From Diploptera punctata (taxonomy: Eukaryota; Arthropoda; Insecta; Blattodea; Blaberidae): a stretch of DNA of 64,000 nt. The stretch covers positions 4,392,501 through 4,456,500 of the forward strand of contig JASPKZ010007797.1 in assembly GCA_030220185.1 (NCBI GenBank), read 5' to 3'. The stretch's first letter is position 1. The number at the start of each line of letters is the position of its first letter. Positions 11,576 through 23,387 of the stretch are shown one piece after another. The notes beneath the pieces are model-generated. The model was not told where the DNA came from. It searched no databases and saw nothing but the letters and a program-made list of their open reading frames with translations. Both the position numbers and the translations under genes were made by a program.

Positions 11576-12306
11576 ATATATTGTAAATGGACAGTTAATG
11601 ACAAATGAGGGAAATTTTGAAGAGGCTAACTTCAAACTTAGGAACAATAATTACAAACGGGAATACAATGCAGAAAACAAATTACTCAATCATAAACTCG
11701 ACTCTGGAAGCACATGCTATTAAGCATTACAGGGATTCTTGTGATCTCAACTTTTCTAAAAAAAAAAGTCAAACTAAAAATATATAAAACTGTTATTTTT
11801 CTAATTATTCTACGTGGATGCGAAACGTGGTTTCTTACTTTAAGAGACGAGAAAAGCTTACGAGTATTTGAGAATCAAGTCTGTGTATATATAATGGCGT
11901 TAACAGCCCAATGTTGGGTCTTAACCTCTCCTTTGTTAGGAGTTACAAGACAAAGTTAATTTTGTTATGTTTAATTCCCTATATATAAAGTACTCAGGGA
12001 AATGTTTGGATAAAAGAGAGATGAACAGACAGATGAATGGAGCTTGTATATAACAGTGATCTACATGATCTTTATAGGAAGCCAGATTTTAAGTTTAAGT
12101 CTCGTAGACTTCGATGGATATGACATGTGACATGAGTGGGACATGGAAGCTCTTCTAGGAAAGCAGAGGGAAAGTAAATGACGATTAGGTAGGCTAAGAA
12201 TGAGGTGGGAGAACAACATTAACCATGACTTGAGGAAAGTGAATTATGTAGAGTATGATATAGATGTATGGAGAGTTTATCGAATCTTTGTGCCAGTGAG
12301 TTAGTC
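11576..12306 (+). pseudogene. LINE family A copy split by SINE S3
   Basis: The 5' part (11576-11885) encodes decayed 'LTSNLGTIITNGN' and 'LRGCETWFLTLRDEKSLRVFEN'. SINE S3 (11886-11992) interrupts it. The 3' part (11993-12306) continues with the 'KPDF..SRRLRW' region and ends 'gccagtgagttag'. Many frameshifts are present. Confidence 0.75.
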
Positions 12307-12437
12307 TACAATATATAGTTTGAACCCAGACTATAAAGGTTATACTTAGGGATGGCGATTGTTACGTATTCCATAGGATTATTGATTTTGAGGTTATTCT
12401 TATGAAAATATTTTTTAAAAATTATGAATCTATGATC

Positions 12438-12735
12438 ATATTAACTAACTAATTCACTGATAATATGATACCTGTAGATTCATATATCCTTATCCTGAGC
12501 TAATGTTTTCCAATCATCCTCTATACAACCTTCCTCCTACAAAGCATGGTTAATATTATTCTTCCACCTCATTCTTGGGTGATTTTCCTCTGGTTTTCCT
12601 ACAAGCTTCTGTTTCGTTCCCAATTCGTGTACATGTCCGATCACCGTATTCTACGAGATTTAACTGTTCCTATTACATATGGTTTTCTGTCAAAATCATG
12701 TAGCGCACTGTTATGTAGTCTTCTATTTATTAGCT
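12438..12735 (-). pseudogene. LINE family A 3' end
   Basis: Starts at 'taactaactaattcactg', the reverse complement of the GTTA tail, and runs through 'tatccttatcctgagctaat' into the C-terminal region up to about 12735. Decayed and non-coding. Confidence 0.75.
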
Positions 12736-12774
12736 ATCGAAAATGGCTAGGGCTAGACACTTTAAATAGGTATG

Positions 12775-13515
12775 TAGACTATATGACATAGAATATATGG
12801 CAAGAAAACTAAAAGAAGAGTTTGAAAATGGGGGCTCTATACAAATATAGAGAAAACTCAATATTTGTATATAGGAGAAAAAAGGGAAAATAGAAATTTC
12901 AACAATGGAGAAGAATTAAAACCTAGTATTGAATGCACTTATTTACGTACAAAATTAGACCATTCAGGCGATAACACAAGTGGAATTAAAAATAGAATCG
13001 CACAAACAAAACAAGCAATAAATGCTTTAAACTCTAGCGGAGCAAATATATTACTAAAAATAGCAAATTACAAATATATCAAACCATAATTCAGAGCATT
13101 TCAACATATGGTGCTGAAGTATGGCAAATTCCTACCAGGGAAATGAAAAGAATTTTAAGTACAGAAATGGGTGTTTTAAGATGATCAGCTGGAAAATATA
13201 GAATGGATAGAATACGAAATAAAGAAATAAGGGAAATTATGGGTGTACAAGAGGAGCCAGTAATCATAGGCATTATAGAAAAGAAAATATTACAGTGATA
13301 TGGCCACGTCCAAAGAACGCCAGAGCAAAACTTATTATGGAATGAATCCCAATGGAAAGGAAGACCAAAGAAAACCTGGATAGAGGACGTGCAAGCGGCT
13401 ATGATTTACGGAGGATTGGAGGAAGATCAATGAATGGACAGAGAGGAATGGCGTTTGGTTTCCGGAAGACGGAGGCAACTGGCATGATACCGGATGATGA
13501 TGACGATAATGATGT
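12775..13515 (+). pseudogene. LINE fragment, family B
   Basis: Decayed C-terminal reverse-transcriptase coding. It includes 'NGEELKPSIECTYLRTKLDH' (about 12906-12965) and 'GIKNRIAQTKQAINALNS'. Next come an 'ISTYGAEVW' segment, 'YGHVQRTPEQN', 'GRPKKTWIEDVQAAM' and 'DREEWR' at about 13440. A (GATGAC/GATAAT) tail follows near 13490-13515. At least three stops break the frame. Confidence 0.75.
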
Positions 13516-14305
13516 AGAATATATCTGTTAACGCTCTAGCGCCCGAAATTTTTATCATTTCCAAACCAAATTCAGAATATAGCAATCAAATCAAGAAAAG
13601 AAGGTAAAATGGAATTTTTAAGCAGCAAATTTGGACTATTAGGAATTAGTTTTTCGCATGAAGCGGAAATATAATAAATTCCTCTAGCGTCTGCAATTTC
13701 CGACCATAAATACTTGCTGAGGAATTAGCTTAAAACTTTGTTTTAGCAAGTAAACATTTATAGGATAAATAAAGAAGATTAATTTCAACCTAGCCGTAAC
13801 TAAATTTAATTGAAGTGCCTGAAATAAAAGGGCTAGGGCAGATGGGATAATGGTATATAACAAGACGTGAAGAAAAAGATAAAGAAATGGATTAGCTGTG
13901 GCGTGACAGGAAGAGTTGGAAAGAAATTGTTCAGTACCAAATCATTCCAATAAGATCGCAGCTCCTATGTGACTGATTTTCATTCTGTTGTGAAATGCGT
14001 GTTATTAATATCAATTTTTTTAACTCGTTAAACGGATTGTTCGGTTTCTATATTTTTATACATGACAGACACGTACATAGAAATTGTGTTGTATCAGATT
14101 CTGGCACGTGTACACTTCACTTTCTCTGCTGCAGATGTCTCTTGATACACACATATTGTCATAAAAATGACAGGTAAATTGCGAGCCAAGTTCCAGTTGT
14201 AATGTAAACAAAACACTTATATGACTGCATTTTCTTTAGTCGAATAACAATTTTACCTTTGAGCGTGTAAGAAAATGTACTTCGCTCTCTAACACAATCT
14301 ATCTA
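13516..14305. other. Unassigned sequence
   Basis: No gene, RNA or recognisable mobile element that I can support. Only short AT-biased frames occur. Confidence 0.4.
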
Positions 14306-14652
14306 TAATGGCGTAGTCCATTGTTGAACCATAACTTCTCCTTTGTAAGGAGTTACTAGACCAAGTTAATTTGTAGTTACCTTATTTGTTCATAGATGGC
14401 ATGCGGTCAACACACCGACCAAGTGAGACATCTAACAGGTAACCAAGGTATTACTAGGCGTTGACGTTGGTAAATGTTTTGCTTAGAGGCATGTTTATTC
14501 AGGCTTAAGGATCTTTTACTAGCCTGAAAATCTTCATGACTCGGGACCCACGGCTTAAAGTCCCTCCCGGAGGACTTGCTCCTTGGATTTTTCCGTCCTA
14601 AAAAATCACCCCGGTGGGTTGAACCCGCGACCCTCGGAACTAGAGGTAGCAA
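14306..14652 (-). mobile_element. SINE family S3, copy 2
   Basis: Collinear with 3758-4140: 'tataatggcgtagtcc' end, 'catgcggtcaacacaccgac' middle, 'gactcgggacccacggctta'. The head has a GGGTTCAACCC B-box-like motif on the minus strand near 14620. Confidence 0.7.
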
Positions 14653-14985
14653 ATGGAGAAAATAAAAACAATAATAACATATTATCTAGCACATGCATAT
14701 ATAAGTTACATGAGGAGAATATTGAAACATGTGATTACAATTTTTTTCAACGTTCGAATTTCAGATGTTTCAAAATGGCTGTTTCTGTAGAATGATTTCT
14801 AAAACATCGGAAAGGAAAACATTTGAAAATTGGAGAGAAACAAATTATTTTAAACGTTTTCAATGTAATTATATCCAAGTTTCGTTGAAAGAGGATGATT
14901 CAATGGCATCTCTGCTAATCGCTGTTCCGGTAATTGAGTTCACCCCTTAACTTTATTAAATATGTGGGTGATAATTATAAACAAC

Positions 14986-15665
14986 TATCCACTGGCACTA
15001 TCGAATCCGTAGGTTCATGGCCGCGGCGCGGACATAAGCTCTCCATACATCCCTATCTTAAGTTAACGTTTTCCAATCATCCCTCTGTATAATCTAGATC
15101 TCTCAAATCATGGATAATGTTATTCTCCCACCTCAATCTTGGCCTACCAATTGGACATTTTCCTTCTGGTTTTCCTACAAGAAGCCTCCATGCACCTCTC
15201 TCATTCCCAATTCGTGCCACATGCCCTGCCCATTTCAGTCTATGTGACTTAATTGTTCTTATTATATCTGGCTTCCTACACATACCATGTAGCTCATTAT
15301 TCCGTATTAAGTAGTTTTCTCCATACACCTGCTGTCTGTTCATCCCTTTTTGGCCCAAATATTTGTCTAAGAACTTTATTCTCAACCACTCGTAATCTTC
15401 CTTCGTCCCTTAAAGTAAGAGTCCATGTTTCGCATCCATATAATATAACTCGTAGAATAAGTTTTATGTATTTTCAGTTTAACGTTTTTTTTAAGGGAGT
15501 TCGGACGACAAGAGTCTCTGTAATGGCATAATGGCATGAATTTCCACAATTGAGGCTATGTTTAATTTCTTTGTGCTTCTCATTCCTATTTGTAATTATT
15601 GTTCCTAGATATTTGAATTCAGCCACTTCTTCAAAACTTCCCTCATTTGTCATCAGTTTCCATTT
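14986..15665 (-). pseudogene. LINE family A 3' copy
   Basis: The reading frame at 15385-15077 (-) encodes 'CRKPDIIRTIKSHRLKWAGH' and 'GRPRLRWENNI'. Upstream, up to about 15665, the 'LYGCETWTLTL' and 'NEGSFEEVAEFKYLGT' regions are recognisable despite frameshifts. The 3' end at 14986 again has the 'cactggcactatcg' signature. Confidence 0.8.
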
Positions 15666-15831
15666 CAGGGAGATAAAGCTTGTTTTTCATAAATCGGGTA
15701 CCCACTTCTTGTCAAATTGGTAGGTGAAATTATTTAAGTAAATTATTTATTTGAGATGAGTTAACTAATAAATTAATCCCACATAAAAGGACACATTTAC
15801 TAGAAAGAATTGCTCCATAAGAACAATACTA

Positions 15832-17172
15832 CACGGTGATTACAAATGATTGGAGCGATTTCATGATTTTATTGTAGCGATCTTATTTGACATATCTTCA
15901 CAGAACTTTAAAGTTATGTATAAAAACTCATAAGGTTTTTTTTTGTTTTCTCTCGCAGCCGTGTTTCAGCTTTAAACCGAGAGAGCGCAGCAGTTATCAA
16001 AGATGGCGACAGGCGAGGAGAAAGCATATGCTGTGCTTGAATTTCATTCAACTCAATCTGTGATAACTGTGCAACGACACTTCAGAACGAAGTTCGAGAA
16101 AGATGCACCGAGTGCCAACTCCATTCGGCGATGGTATGCGCAATTTAAAGCTACAGGATGCCTCTGTAAAAGGAAATCAACGGGTCGTCTTCAGTGAGTG
16201 AAGAAAAGGTTGAGAGTGTGCGGATGAGTTTCACACGTAGCCCACAGAAATCAACACGAAAAAGCGAGCAGAGAGCTGAACATTCCACAACCGACCGTTT
16301 GGAAGATCTTGCGGAAAAGATTGAAGCATAAACCTTACCACTTGCAATTTCTACAAGCCCTTACGCCCATTGACAAAGTGAGTCGGTTTGAATTTTGTAC
16401 ACAAATGCAGCAGTTTATGGATGAGGATGGTTTTGTGAGAAACTTGTCTTCAGTGACGAAGCAACATTCTTTGTGAATGGCAAAGTGAACAAACACAATG
16501 TGCGAATCTGGGGCACAGAAAATCCCCGCGTTATTGTGCAGCACATTCGCGACTCCCCAAAAGTTAGTGTGTTCTGTGCGGTTTCTCAGTTCAAAGTTTA
16601 TGGCCCTTTTTTCTTCTGCGAGCAGAACGTTACAGGACACGTGTACCTGGACATGCTGGAAAATTGGCTCATGCCGCAGCTGACGACCTACAGTGAGACC
16701 TTCATCTACCAGCAGGATGGTGCTCCACCACACTTCCATCACGATGTTCGTGAATTTTTAAACATGAGATTGCCAAACCGATGGATCGGTCGCAGTGGAG
16801 AGAATGATCAGAAATTGTTGTCATGGCCTCCACGCTCCCCCGATTTGACGCCGTGCGATTTTTTTGTTTGGGGGTATGTGAAAGATTCAGTGTTTGTGCC
16901 TCCTTTACCAGTAGACTTACCAGAACTGCGAGCTCGCATAATCAATGCCTTTGAACAAATTAATAGGGACATGTTACGTCGAGTATGGGACGAACTTGAT
17001 TACAGACTTGATATCTGCAGAATCACCAAGGGGGAGCATATGGAGCACCTGTAACATCTCAAAAAAAACCTGGGAAGTTGCTCTATGTATCTGTAAAAGT
17101 TCGTGAAAATATGTCGAATACTACAGCTACCATAAAATCATGAAATCGCTCCAATCATTTGTAATCACCCTG
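15832..17172 (+). mobile_element. Tc1/mariner-like transposon, DD41D-related
   Basis: A complete 1341-bp element flanked by TA on both sides (15830-15831 and 17173-17174). The terminal inverted repeats read CACGGTGATTAC on the left and CAGGGTGATTAC in reverse on the right. They stay nearly identical for over 40 bp and similar for about 80 bp. The interior holds a frameshifted transposase gene. The good repeats suggest a fairly recent insertion. Confidence 0.95.
16003..17054 (+). pseudogene. Transposase of the 15.8-kb element, frameshifted
   Basis: The N-terminal part (16003-16197) is a helix-turn-helix domain with SANSIRRWYAQFKATG. Coding then shifts frame at about 16190, 16255 and 16440. 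The catalytic part (16473-17054) has QQDGAPPH (second Asp) and SPDLTPCDFF (third Asp), and a first Asp in FSDEATF lies just before it in another frame. Typical DD41D relatives have 41 residues between the last two Asp. Here I count 46, so a short insertion (around SGENDQKL) is likely. The protein cannot be made intact without frameshifting. Confidence 0.9.
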
Positions 17173-17174
17173 TA

Positions 17175-17530
17175 TTTTCTAGACGTAAAAATCCCTATGC
17201 CATGTGCATTTTTTTGCTTTTGTCGCAATGAAATTTGGTAGATACGATTTAATTAAATAATATGATCCTTAAACCAGAAAATTGGGACCATAAACTGGAC
17301 TTGCTCAGAAATTCGCTTATTTCACAAAGTTCCTGCTTGACTCGCATTTTTTTCTGATGAATTAAAATTATTTGCAATGAATCTGCTACGGAAATATATA
17401 GAGGCTTTCACTTTGGATATTGGTTACGCCTAATGGCATTAGCAATACATTCTGGTCGCATGCCAAAGCCAGTGTCACACCAAGTGACGTAATAAATTAC
17501 TGAACATTGTTGATCCTATTACGTAATTAG
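17175..17530. other. Unassigned sequence
   Basis: AT-rich, with no gene or repeat boundary that I can support. Confidence 0.35.
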
Positions 17531-17534
17531 TAGA

Positions 17535-17883
17535 GCTAGGATTTTTATATACTAAAAGTTAAGATTGCAACATAATATAGTGAGAAGTTTGACATAAGAC
17601 TATCATTTGTTTTGGTTTCACACACAAACAGTTAAATAATATAATGAGAATTTAGACTTATGACGTCTTTTGTTTTAGTTTCACACACAAACAGATTGAA
17701 TAATATAATGAGTAGTTAGACTTTTGACTGTGTTTTGTTTTGGTTTCACATACAAACAGTTGAATAGTATAATGAGAAGTAAGACTTCTGACTGTCTTTT
17801 ATCTTGGTTTCATACACAAACAGTTGAATAATGTATACTACGTGCTTGCACTCTTATATTTTATTACATAAGAATCCTAGCCC
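17535..17883. mobile_element. MITE-like element with internal minisatellite
   Basis: Inverted ends 'gctaggatttttat' (17535) and, in reverse, 'gctaggattcttat' (17882) bound about 350 bp. The centre consists of four tandem units of 63-65 bp ('ggtttcacacacaaacag ... ataatgag'), anchored at about 17617, 17680, 17745 and 17809. No coding. Confidence 0.65.
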
Positions 17884-17989
17884 TGGTAATTTGGAAGCAA
17901 AACTAATGTAATACATAATTCCATCTGTATTCAACTACACTAAGTTTATTGTTCTACAGATATGTGTCATGTGATTTGTAGCTAAGTGA

Positions 17990-18040
17990 ACTCACTGGCT
18001 CTATCGGACCCGGGAGTTCATAGCCACATGGACATATGTT
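17990..18040 (-). pseudogene. LINE family A 3' scrap
   Basis: Only about 50 bp: 'actcactggctctatcgg' followed by the antisense of the last codons. Confidence 0.6.
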
Positions 18041-18107
18041 TATTTATTAATTTTACCTGATGGAGTTAGAACCGCAACGTCTTTAAATTATACATATAAC
18101 AAGCTAA

Positions 18108-18945
18108 TACCCGACGTGCGTTGCTACGCCTAAATAAATGAAATATTAAAGGTTAATTAAATTGTATAGTATTTGCTGAGAGGAACTAAAGATGGCTGTT
18201 GCTAGTTATTTTTTTAATTTCGGTGTCAAGTAAACTTCCACTTCTAATTGACGGATTTAGCTCATTTATGGATAATACCTACCTCTGTTTATTCTAATAG
18301 GATATGCTAAGTTACGTTATTGATATAACAAATAAAAGGACAAGAAAAATAAATCGATTAATATTCAAGTCCCCAAAGATTTTAAGTTAAATTAAACTAA
18401 TAACCTTCAAAGTTATAAATAGAGAAGCTTCTTTAAGTCTTAAGTTCTAGTAGTTTTGTGGAACATCGAAAAAATGTGACCTCTAGAACAATTTTTAAAT
18501 TTTCACTTCAGGTGAACTACACCCAATGGTTTTAGAGAGTCCGATTGTAAATATAAATCATCGAGGCATTCACTCAAACACATAAAAATTTCATCAAAAT
18601 CGGTCCAGTCGTTTAGGCAGTTTTTAATTTCTGGTTTCAAGTAAACCTCTACTTCTAATTGTCGGATTTCGCTCATTTTTAATAATACCTACCTTGGCTT
18701 ATTTTAATATGATATACTAAGTTTTTCGTTGTGAAATATACAAAAATGTGATCGCTAGAGCGATTTTAAAATGTTGACTTCAGGTGAACTCCTGCATCTA
18801 ATTGTTTCAGAGGGTCCAATTGTAAATCTAAATCATCGAGGGACCCAATCAGACACGTTCACAAAAAATTTCATCAAAATCGGTCTAGTCGTTTAGGAAG
18901 AGTAGAGTGACAAATACACATACAGAAGAATTATATACAGGCCGA
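18108..18945 (-). mobile_element. Helitron-like non-autonomous repeat
   Basis: On the minus strand the 3' end reads GGCGTAGCAACGCACGTCGGGTA followed by a decayed AGCTAG. It matches the end of the 1574-2015 Helitron. The body repeats the 'cggtccagtcgtttagg' segment three times (about 18600, 18880 and related), so it has internal direct duplication. The 5' limit is uncertain. No coding. Confidence 0.55.
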
Positions 18946-18957
18946 TAAAGATAACAA

Positions 18958-19490
18958 TTAGGCTATATATGCATTACAGGAACTCTTACCGTTCCAACTT
19001 CTTTCAAGAAATGTTAAACTGAAAATATTCTCCCAATTATATTATATCGATGTGAAACTTGAACTCTTGCTTTAAGGGAGGAAACGAGATTGCGAGTATT
19101 CGAGAATAAAGTTCTTAGGAAAAATTTTAGACCAAAGAGAGATGAACAGACAGGTGAATGGAGAAGACTATTTAACGTTGAGCTACATGGTGTTTATAAG
19201 AAGCCAGATATAATAAGAACAGTTAAGCCTCGTAGACTGCGATGGGCAGGACATGTGACACGAATGGGGAATGAAAGAGGCGCATGGTAGCTTCTTGTAG
19301 GAAAACCAGAGGGAAAAATTCTGTTAGTAGACAAAGATTAAGGTGGAGAATCACATTAACCATGATTTGAGGGAAGTAGATTGTATAGGAGATGATTGGA
19401 AAACATTAGCTCAGGATAGGGATGTATGGATAGCTTATGTCCGCGTGACCACGAATCTACGGGTTCAATAGTGCCAGATAGTTAGTTATA
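18958..19490 (+). pseudogene. LINE family A 3' copy
   Basis: The open stretch at 19090-19290 encodes 'MRVFENKVLRKNFRPKRDEQ' and 'KPDIIRTVKPRRLRWAGHV'. After a stop the frame continues to the terminal 'AYVRVTTNLRVQ'-like end and a 'agttagttata' tail. Upstream, decayed 'LQGLL..QLL' matter starts near 18965. Confidence 0.8.
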
Positions 19491-19581
19491 CAATTTGATT
19501 AATAATTCATAATGGGCATAGACTACACAATATCCAGTTGACAAAGAAAGAACAAAATATATTTAAATAATAACCTATAAT

Positions 19582-19800
19582 TTGATTAGAATAAAGAGGC
19601 CTCTAAGCAAAATTTACCGACATTACCGTCCTAATAATACCTTAGCTGCCTGTTAGATGTCTCATTGGATCGGTGTGTTGACCGCAAGCCACCCATGACA
19701 ACTATGAGCAAAGAAGGTAACTAAAAATTAACTTGATTTAGTAACTCCTTACAGCTCCTCATGGCTCAGCAATGGGCTATGCCATTATAGATAGATAGAT
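19582..19800 (+). mobile_element. SINE family S3, headless copy
   Basis: Reverse-oriented relative of 3758-4140. It ends with 'gccattatagatagatagata', giving the family a (GATA)n tail. Confidence 0.65.
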
Positions 19801-19949
19801 AATTAGATTAAGTAATTGGCTTGATAAAGAAAGTGTAAAATATAAAAAGAATAATAAAAATATATCTGGAACACTGTTATATATTGTATCGTCTCAGGAA
19901 ACATTTAGTGAGATATTTTTTTAACTGTCTTTGAGTCGGACAGTCATTG

Positions 19950-20835
19950 ATAAGCTCTCCATACATGCTTATCTGAGCTAATGCTTTCGAATAATTCTCT
20001 GAATAATCCACCTCCCTCAAATCAGGGTTAATGTTATTCTTCCATCCAGCGACCACTCAAGGGATGCGACACAGTTTCCTTTCAGTTATTCATGATTTGG
20101 TCCTATTTTTGTGTTCATTTTATTCTTAAATCTAGATATTTTCTAATTTGAAATTTACAACAAAAAATTGGACTCCAATATGTGCATACAGACATTGATA
20201 ACGCAAGGGATTTTAAACATATATTCTTATGGATAAGCAGTTAAAAATTATACATCATAAAATGGCGACATGATAATATAGTAATCGGGTCAACACTTAA
20301 ATGTGTGCATAAAAATTCAAAATGTCTTACCTGCCGAGAAAACCGCACCCATCTTGCTTCTTCATTGTAAAGAATTTCATTATGTAGCGCACAAATTAAT
20401 GTTCATAGAAGAATGAACTATTACGACATTGAAAATACGTTCAAAATCACGCGCCAATTGGTACCTTCCACTTTGCTTAATTTTCTCACAACTAAACCCA
20501 TCCGCCATCTGCTGGACAAGTTACGATATATCAAATCGTAAACTATTCAATAGTCGATACTGCAATGAATGTATTTAATATGCGGCTGAATATCTATATT
20601 TTCTAATTATTTTATAATTGTTAATTTAATTTTGTCAGATTTATTAAATTATAAACCAGCAATAGTTTACATAAATACAGAACAAAAACCAATCATTGCT
20701 GTCACAGAAAAAAAGTAATATATAAAACCCGATGGTTCATGGACGCATGGATATAAGCTCTGTATCAATCCCTATTGGCCCCAATAATTTCCTGTATAAT
20801 TTACCTCTCTCTGAAATCATGATTATTCCATCTAG
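19950..20835 (-). pseudogene. Two LINE family A scraps with unassigned DNA between
   Basis: Scrap one (about 19950-20050) and scrap two (about 20725-20835) both match the antisense 'aagctctccatacatcccta' to 'aatgttattcttccatc' part of the 3' end. The DNA between shows no gene. Around 20450-20530 there is one diverged unit of the 21.9-kb tandem repeat ('acccatccgccatctgctgg'). Confidence 0.6.
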
Positions 20836-21071
20836 TCACCGCCTTAGGGCCGTGACTAGAATTTGGAAACTGCTGCTGTAGAGGATATCAATGACCGCCC
20901 TGCATTTTTGTTGCAATTCTATATAATATATTATGTTTTATTATTTCATAATTTTATCCAATCTTTGTGTTTATTTTACTCTTAAATATACACGGATATT
21001 TCCTACTTTAAAATTTCCAAAACATATAGCGATGTTGCTAACACAAGAGAGAGAAGAGCATTTCAGACATA

Positions 21072-21649
21072 CAGTAAAACTTGTTTAATACGGAACATGA
21101 ATAATGCGGAAATCTGTCCAATGTGAACAACTTAATGGTCCCGGCAAAATAATAGCAATTTTACGTGTATTTATTTTGTATAAAACGGAATCTGTCCAAC
21201 GCGGAAATGGAAGGATATTTCTACACAATTCACGAAAAAATGTTTATAAGGCGGAAAGATAGAGAAATAAATTAGTTTCTATTTGATTGAATTCCTGCCG
21301 CCGGGAGAAATAGAGTTTCTACCTGTATCTGGAATTTTCTTTCGGCCTCACTGCATACCCGAAATACAGGTTCATTTAACAAATATTTGGCGTGTGAATC
21401 TGTCTTACAAATAACCAGTGCACTGTAAATTCTTTAATTAGTTTAAGATCTGAGACCGATTGTGTACGTATCTTTCACAGGTAGCGTTCTGAATTTATGG
21501 AATAAAGATGGCTAAGTGGTATGTACCATTGTCATTAAAAGACATATTCGGTGCTCTATAATCTAAGATTTTTTTTTTAATAATGCGGAATGTTGTCTAT
21601 GTGGGAAAAAATTGGTCCCGTGCGATTCCGCTTTAAACAAGTCTTACTG
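21072..21649. mobile_element. pogo/Tigger-like MITE
   Basis: 578 bp between TA dinucleotides (21070-21071 and 21650-21651). The inverted ends are CAGTAAAACTTGTTTAA and, on the other strand, CAGTAAGACTTGTTTAA, followed by GCGGAA-rich matter on both sides. CAGT termini with TA duplications are the pogo/Tigger pattern. No transposase. Confidence 0.8.
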
Positions 21650-21839
21650 TATTACCTTATTGTAATAGGAATACAATGAAAGATTATTCAACACAAAATG
21701 GCGTTATCATAATATACTTAACATGTACGTGCATGAGCATTTTAAGTTGTCTTACATGGGAACACAGAACCCATCTCATTTAGACGCACAAATTAATATG
21801 AACATCATACAAAATTGAAACGACACTGACAGACAATAC

Positions 21840-22180
21840 GTTCAAAATCACGCGCCACGCCGGTATATTCCATTTTGCGTAAATGCGCCTGTTAAACAAA
21901 TATAAACACATCCGCCATCTATCAGACAGGATACCCGTACACCGTACTTTGCGTAAATAAAATTATTACAGCGCCAGTTGAACAAATATAAACACATCCG
22001 CCATCTATCAGACAGGTTGCCGATACATTCCATTTTGCGTAAATAATTTTATAGCGCCAGTTGAACAAATATTAACACATCCGCCATCTATCAGACAGAA
22101 TACCGATAATTTGCATAAACAATAATTATTATAGCGCCAGTTAAACAAATGTTAACACATTCGCCATCTATCCGGTAATT
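21840..22180. repeat. Tandem repeat, 80-86 bp units
   Basis: About four units built on 'acacatccgccatctatc', with anchors at 21911, 21997, 22080 and 22160 (spacings 86, 83 and 80). Each unit also has 'gcgccagttgaacaaat' and 'ttttgcgtaaat'. The short open frame on the reverse strand merely reflects it. Confidence 0.85.
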
Positions 22181-22435
22181 TTCCAAATCACGGTGCATCA
22201 TTCATATCGTAACCATTCAATCCGGGTTATCGCTGATTCAATCGATACTGTAACGAATGGATTCATTATTGATTATGCTATGATCAAATCGACCTAATTC
22301 GATAGTTTCTTCGTAATTTTAAATCGATTTACTTATTATTGGGTTATAAAATATAATAAATGAACACCATAATTTATTTTTAATTATAAAATTTATTTTC
22401 AATTATAGCTGTAATTTTTCCTTTTTATAAGAGGC
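22181..22435. other. Unassigned sequence upstream of the cuticle exon
   Basis: No feature supported. It may hold intron sequence of the cuticle gene, whose first exon I could not find. Confidence 0.4.
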
Positions 22436-22520
22436 GGTTTAGTTAGAAGAGGATATGAGTTGAGGTATGAAGTATTTTAATTTAAATGTTAAATTAAACC
22501 TCATGGTGATATAAACAAAT
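22436..22520 (+). repeat. Penelope-like terminus fragment
   Basis: Matches the end of the snapback at 47430-48085: 'ggtttagttagaagaggatatgag', then 'ttttaatttaaat', then 'aacctcatggtgatat'. It keeps the family signature (GAGGT followed by ACCTCAT about 40 bp later). Confidence 0.6.
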
Positions 22521-22744
22521 GAAAGTTCAATTCAAGTTATAAGTATCGGTTAACAAGTTTAAAATAGTACGAAATGTTAGTAGAGATGGAAAAAGTATGT
22601 AGAGCTACAATAGTACAAGAACATAGTTTGGAAAATCATAAGTAAAAGAATTCTAAATTTGAGTCGATTTTGGTACATAAGATATACATAACAAAATTTG
22701 AAGATTGAAGATAGGTTTTAATTGACAGTTATTTTATGTTGCAG

Positions 22745-23383
22745 TTATTATGTGGTGCAGCAGTCGCACAGTATGATGACTCCCCAGTTCCTCAGAGAGC
22801 CGTTATTCCTGGCTCCGTGCCTCTGTCTGGTCGACCTCAGATTCGAACCCGATTCCAAGGACAAGCAAGGCCACTGCCAGGCTCATCACCTATTGTAAGA
22901 CTGCGTCGTCCAGGGGCTAGTGGTCCAGCTAGAGGAGGAAGACTTCAGCCACAAGGGTTCCCGACCACTGGAGAGACAACAATATCGAGAAGCACACCTG
23001 CTCCTCTGGGATCTACTCCTCCAATCCCTGCCATTCTGTCCCAAGCGAGACCACTTCCTCCACTAGAACCTCGCCCCATTCAGGAAGATATTGAAGAAGA
23101 CCTGCCAGAAGATACAGACAATGACCCCCAGCCCCTGCCGATTCCCAGCTCAACGCCACTTCCTACGAGCCTGTCAACTCGTCCTGATACTCTGCAGCCA
23201 GCAATACTGCGATCTTCAAGGCCTCCCTTCAGACCCGAGAGACCAATCGTATCAAATGTAGCCGATGAAGAAATTCAAATTCCAGTTCGTCAGCAATTCA
23301 GACAACCAGAACCACCTGTGCGTCAGCAGTATCGCCAACCAATTGAAGACATCATACCAACACGTCAACAGTTACGACCTCAG
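22745..23383 (+). CDS. Cuticular protein gene, exon encoding signal end and proline/glutamine-rich region
   Basis: The acceptor is 'tttatgttgcag' and the exon opens LLCGAAVAQ, the tail of a signal peptide with likely cleavage after AVA. An ATG at 22736 is in frame but lies in the polypyrimidine/acceptor stretch, so I do not take it as the start; the first exon is upstream and unseen. The 213 codons encode a low-complexity, proline-, arginine- and glutamine-rich protein. An acidic patch (EDIEEDLPEDTDND) lies mid-exon and PVRQQFRQPEP-type repeats lie at the end. The donor is CAG|GTAATA at 23384. It joins in phase 0 to the exon at 26382. The chitin-binding domain is in the last exon. The protein is presumably secreted into the cuticle. 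Confidence 0.85.
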
Positions 23384-23387
23384 GTAA

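Noticed and set aside
17535..17883. CRISPR array
   Set aside because: Four 64-bp units are tandem with no unique spacers, and inverted ends frame them; the context is an insect genome.
22736..22744. ATG at 22736 as the start of the cuticle protein
   Set aside because: The ATG, TTG and CAG codons coincide with a good splice acceptor (tttatgttgcag). The downstream residues are only the last part of a signal peptide, so a separate first exon is more likely.
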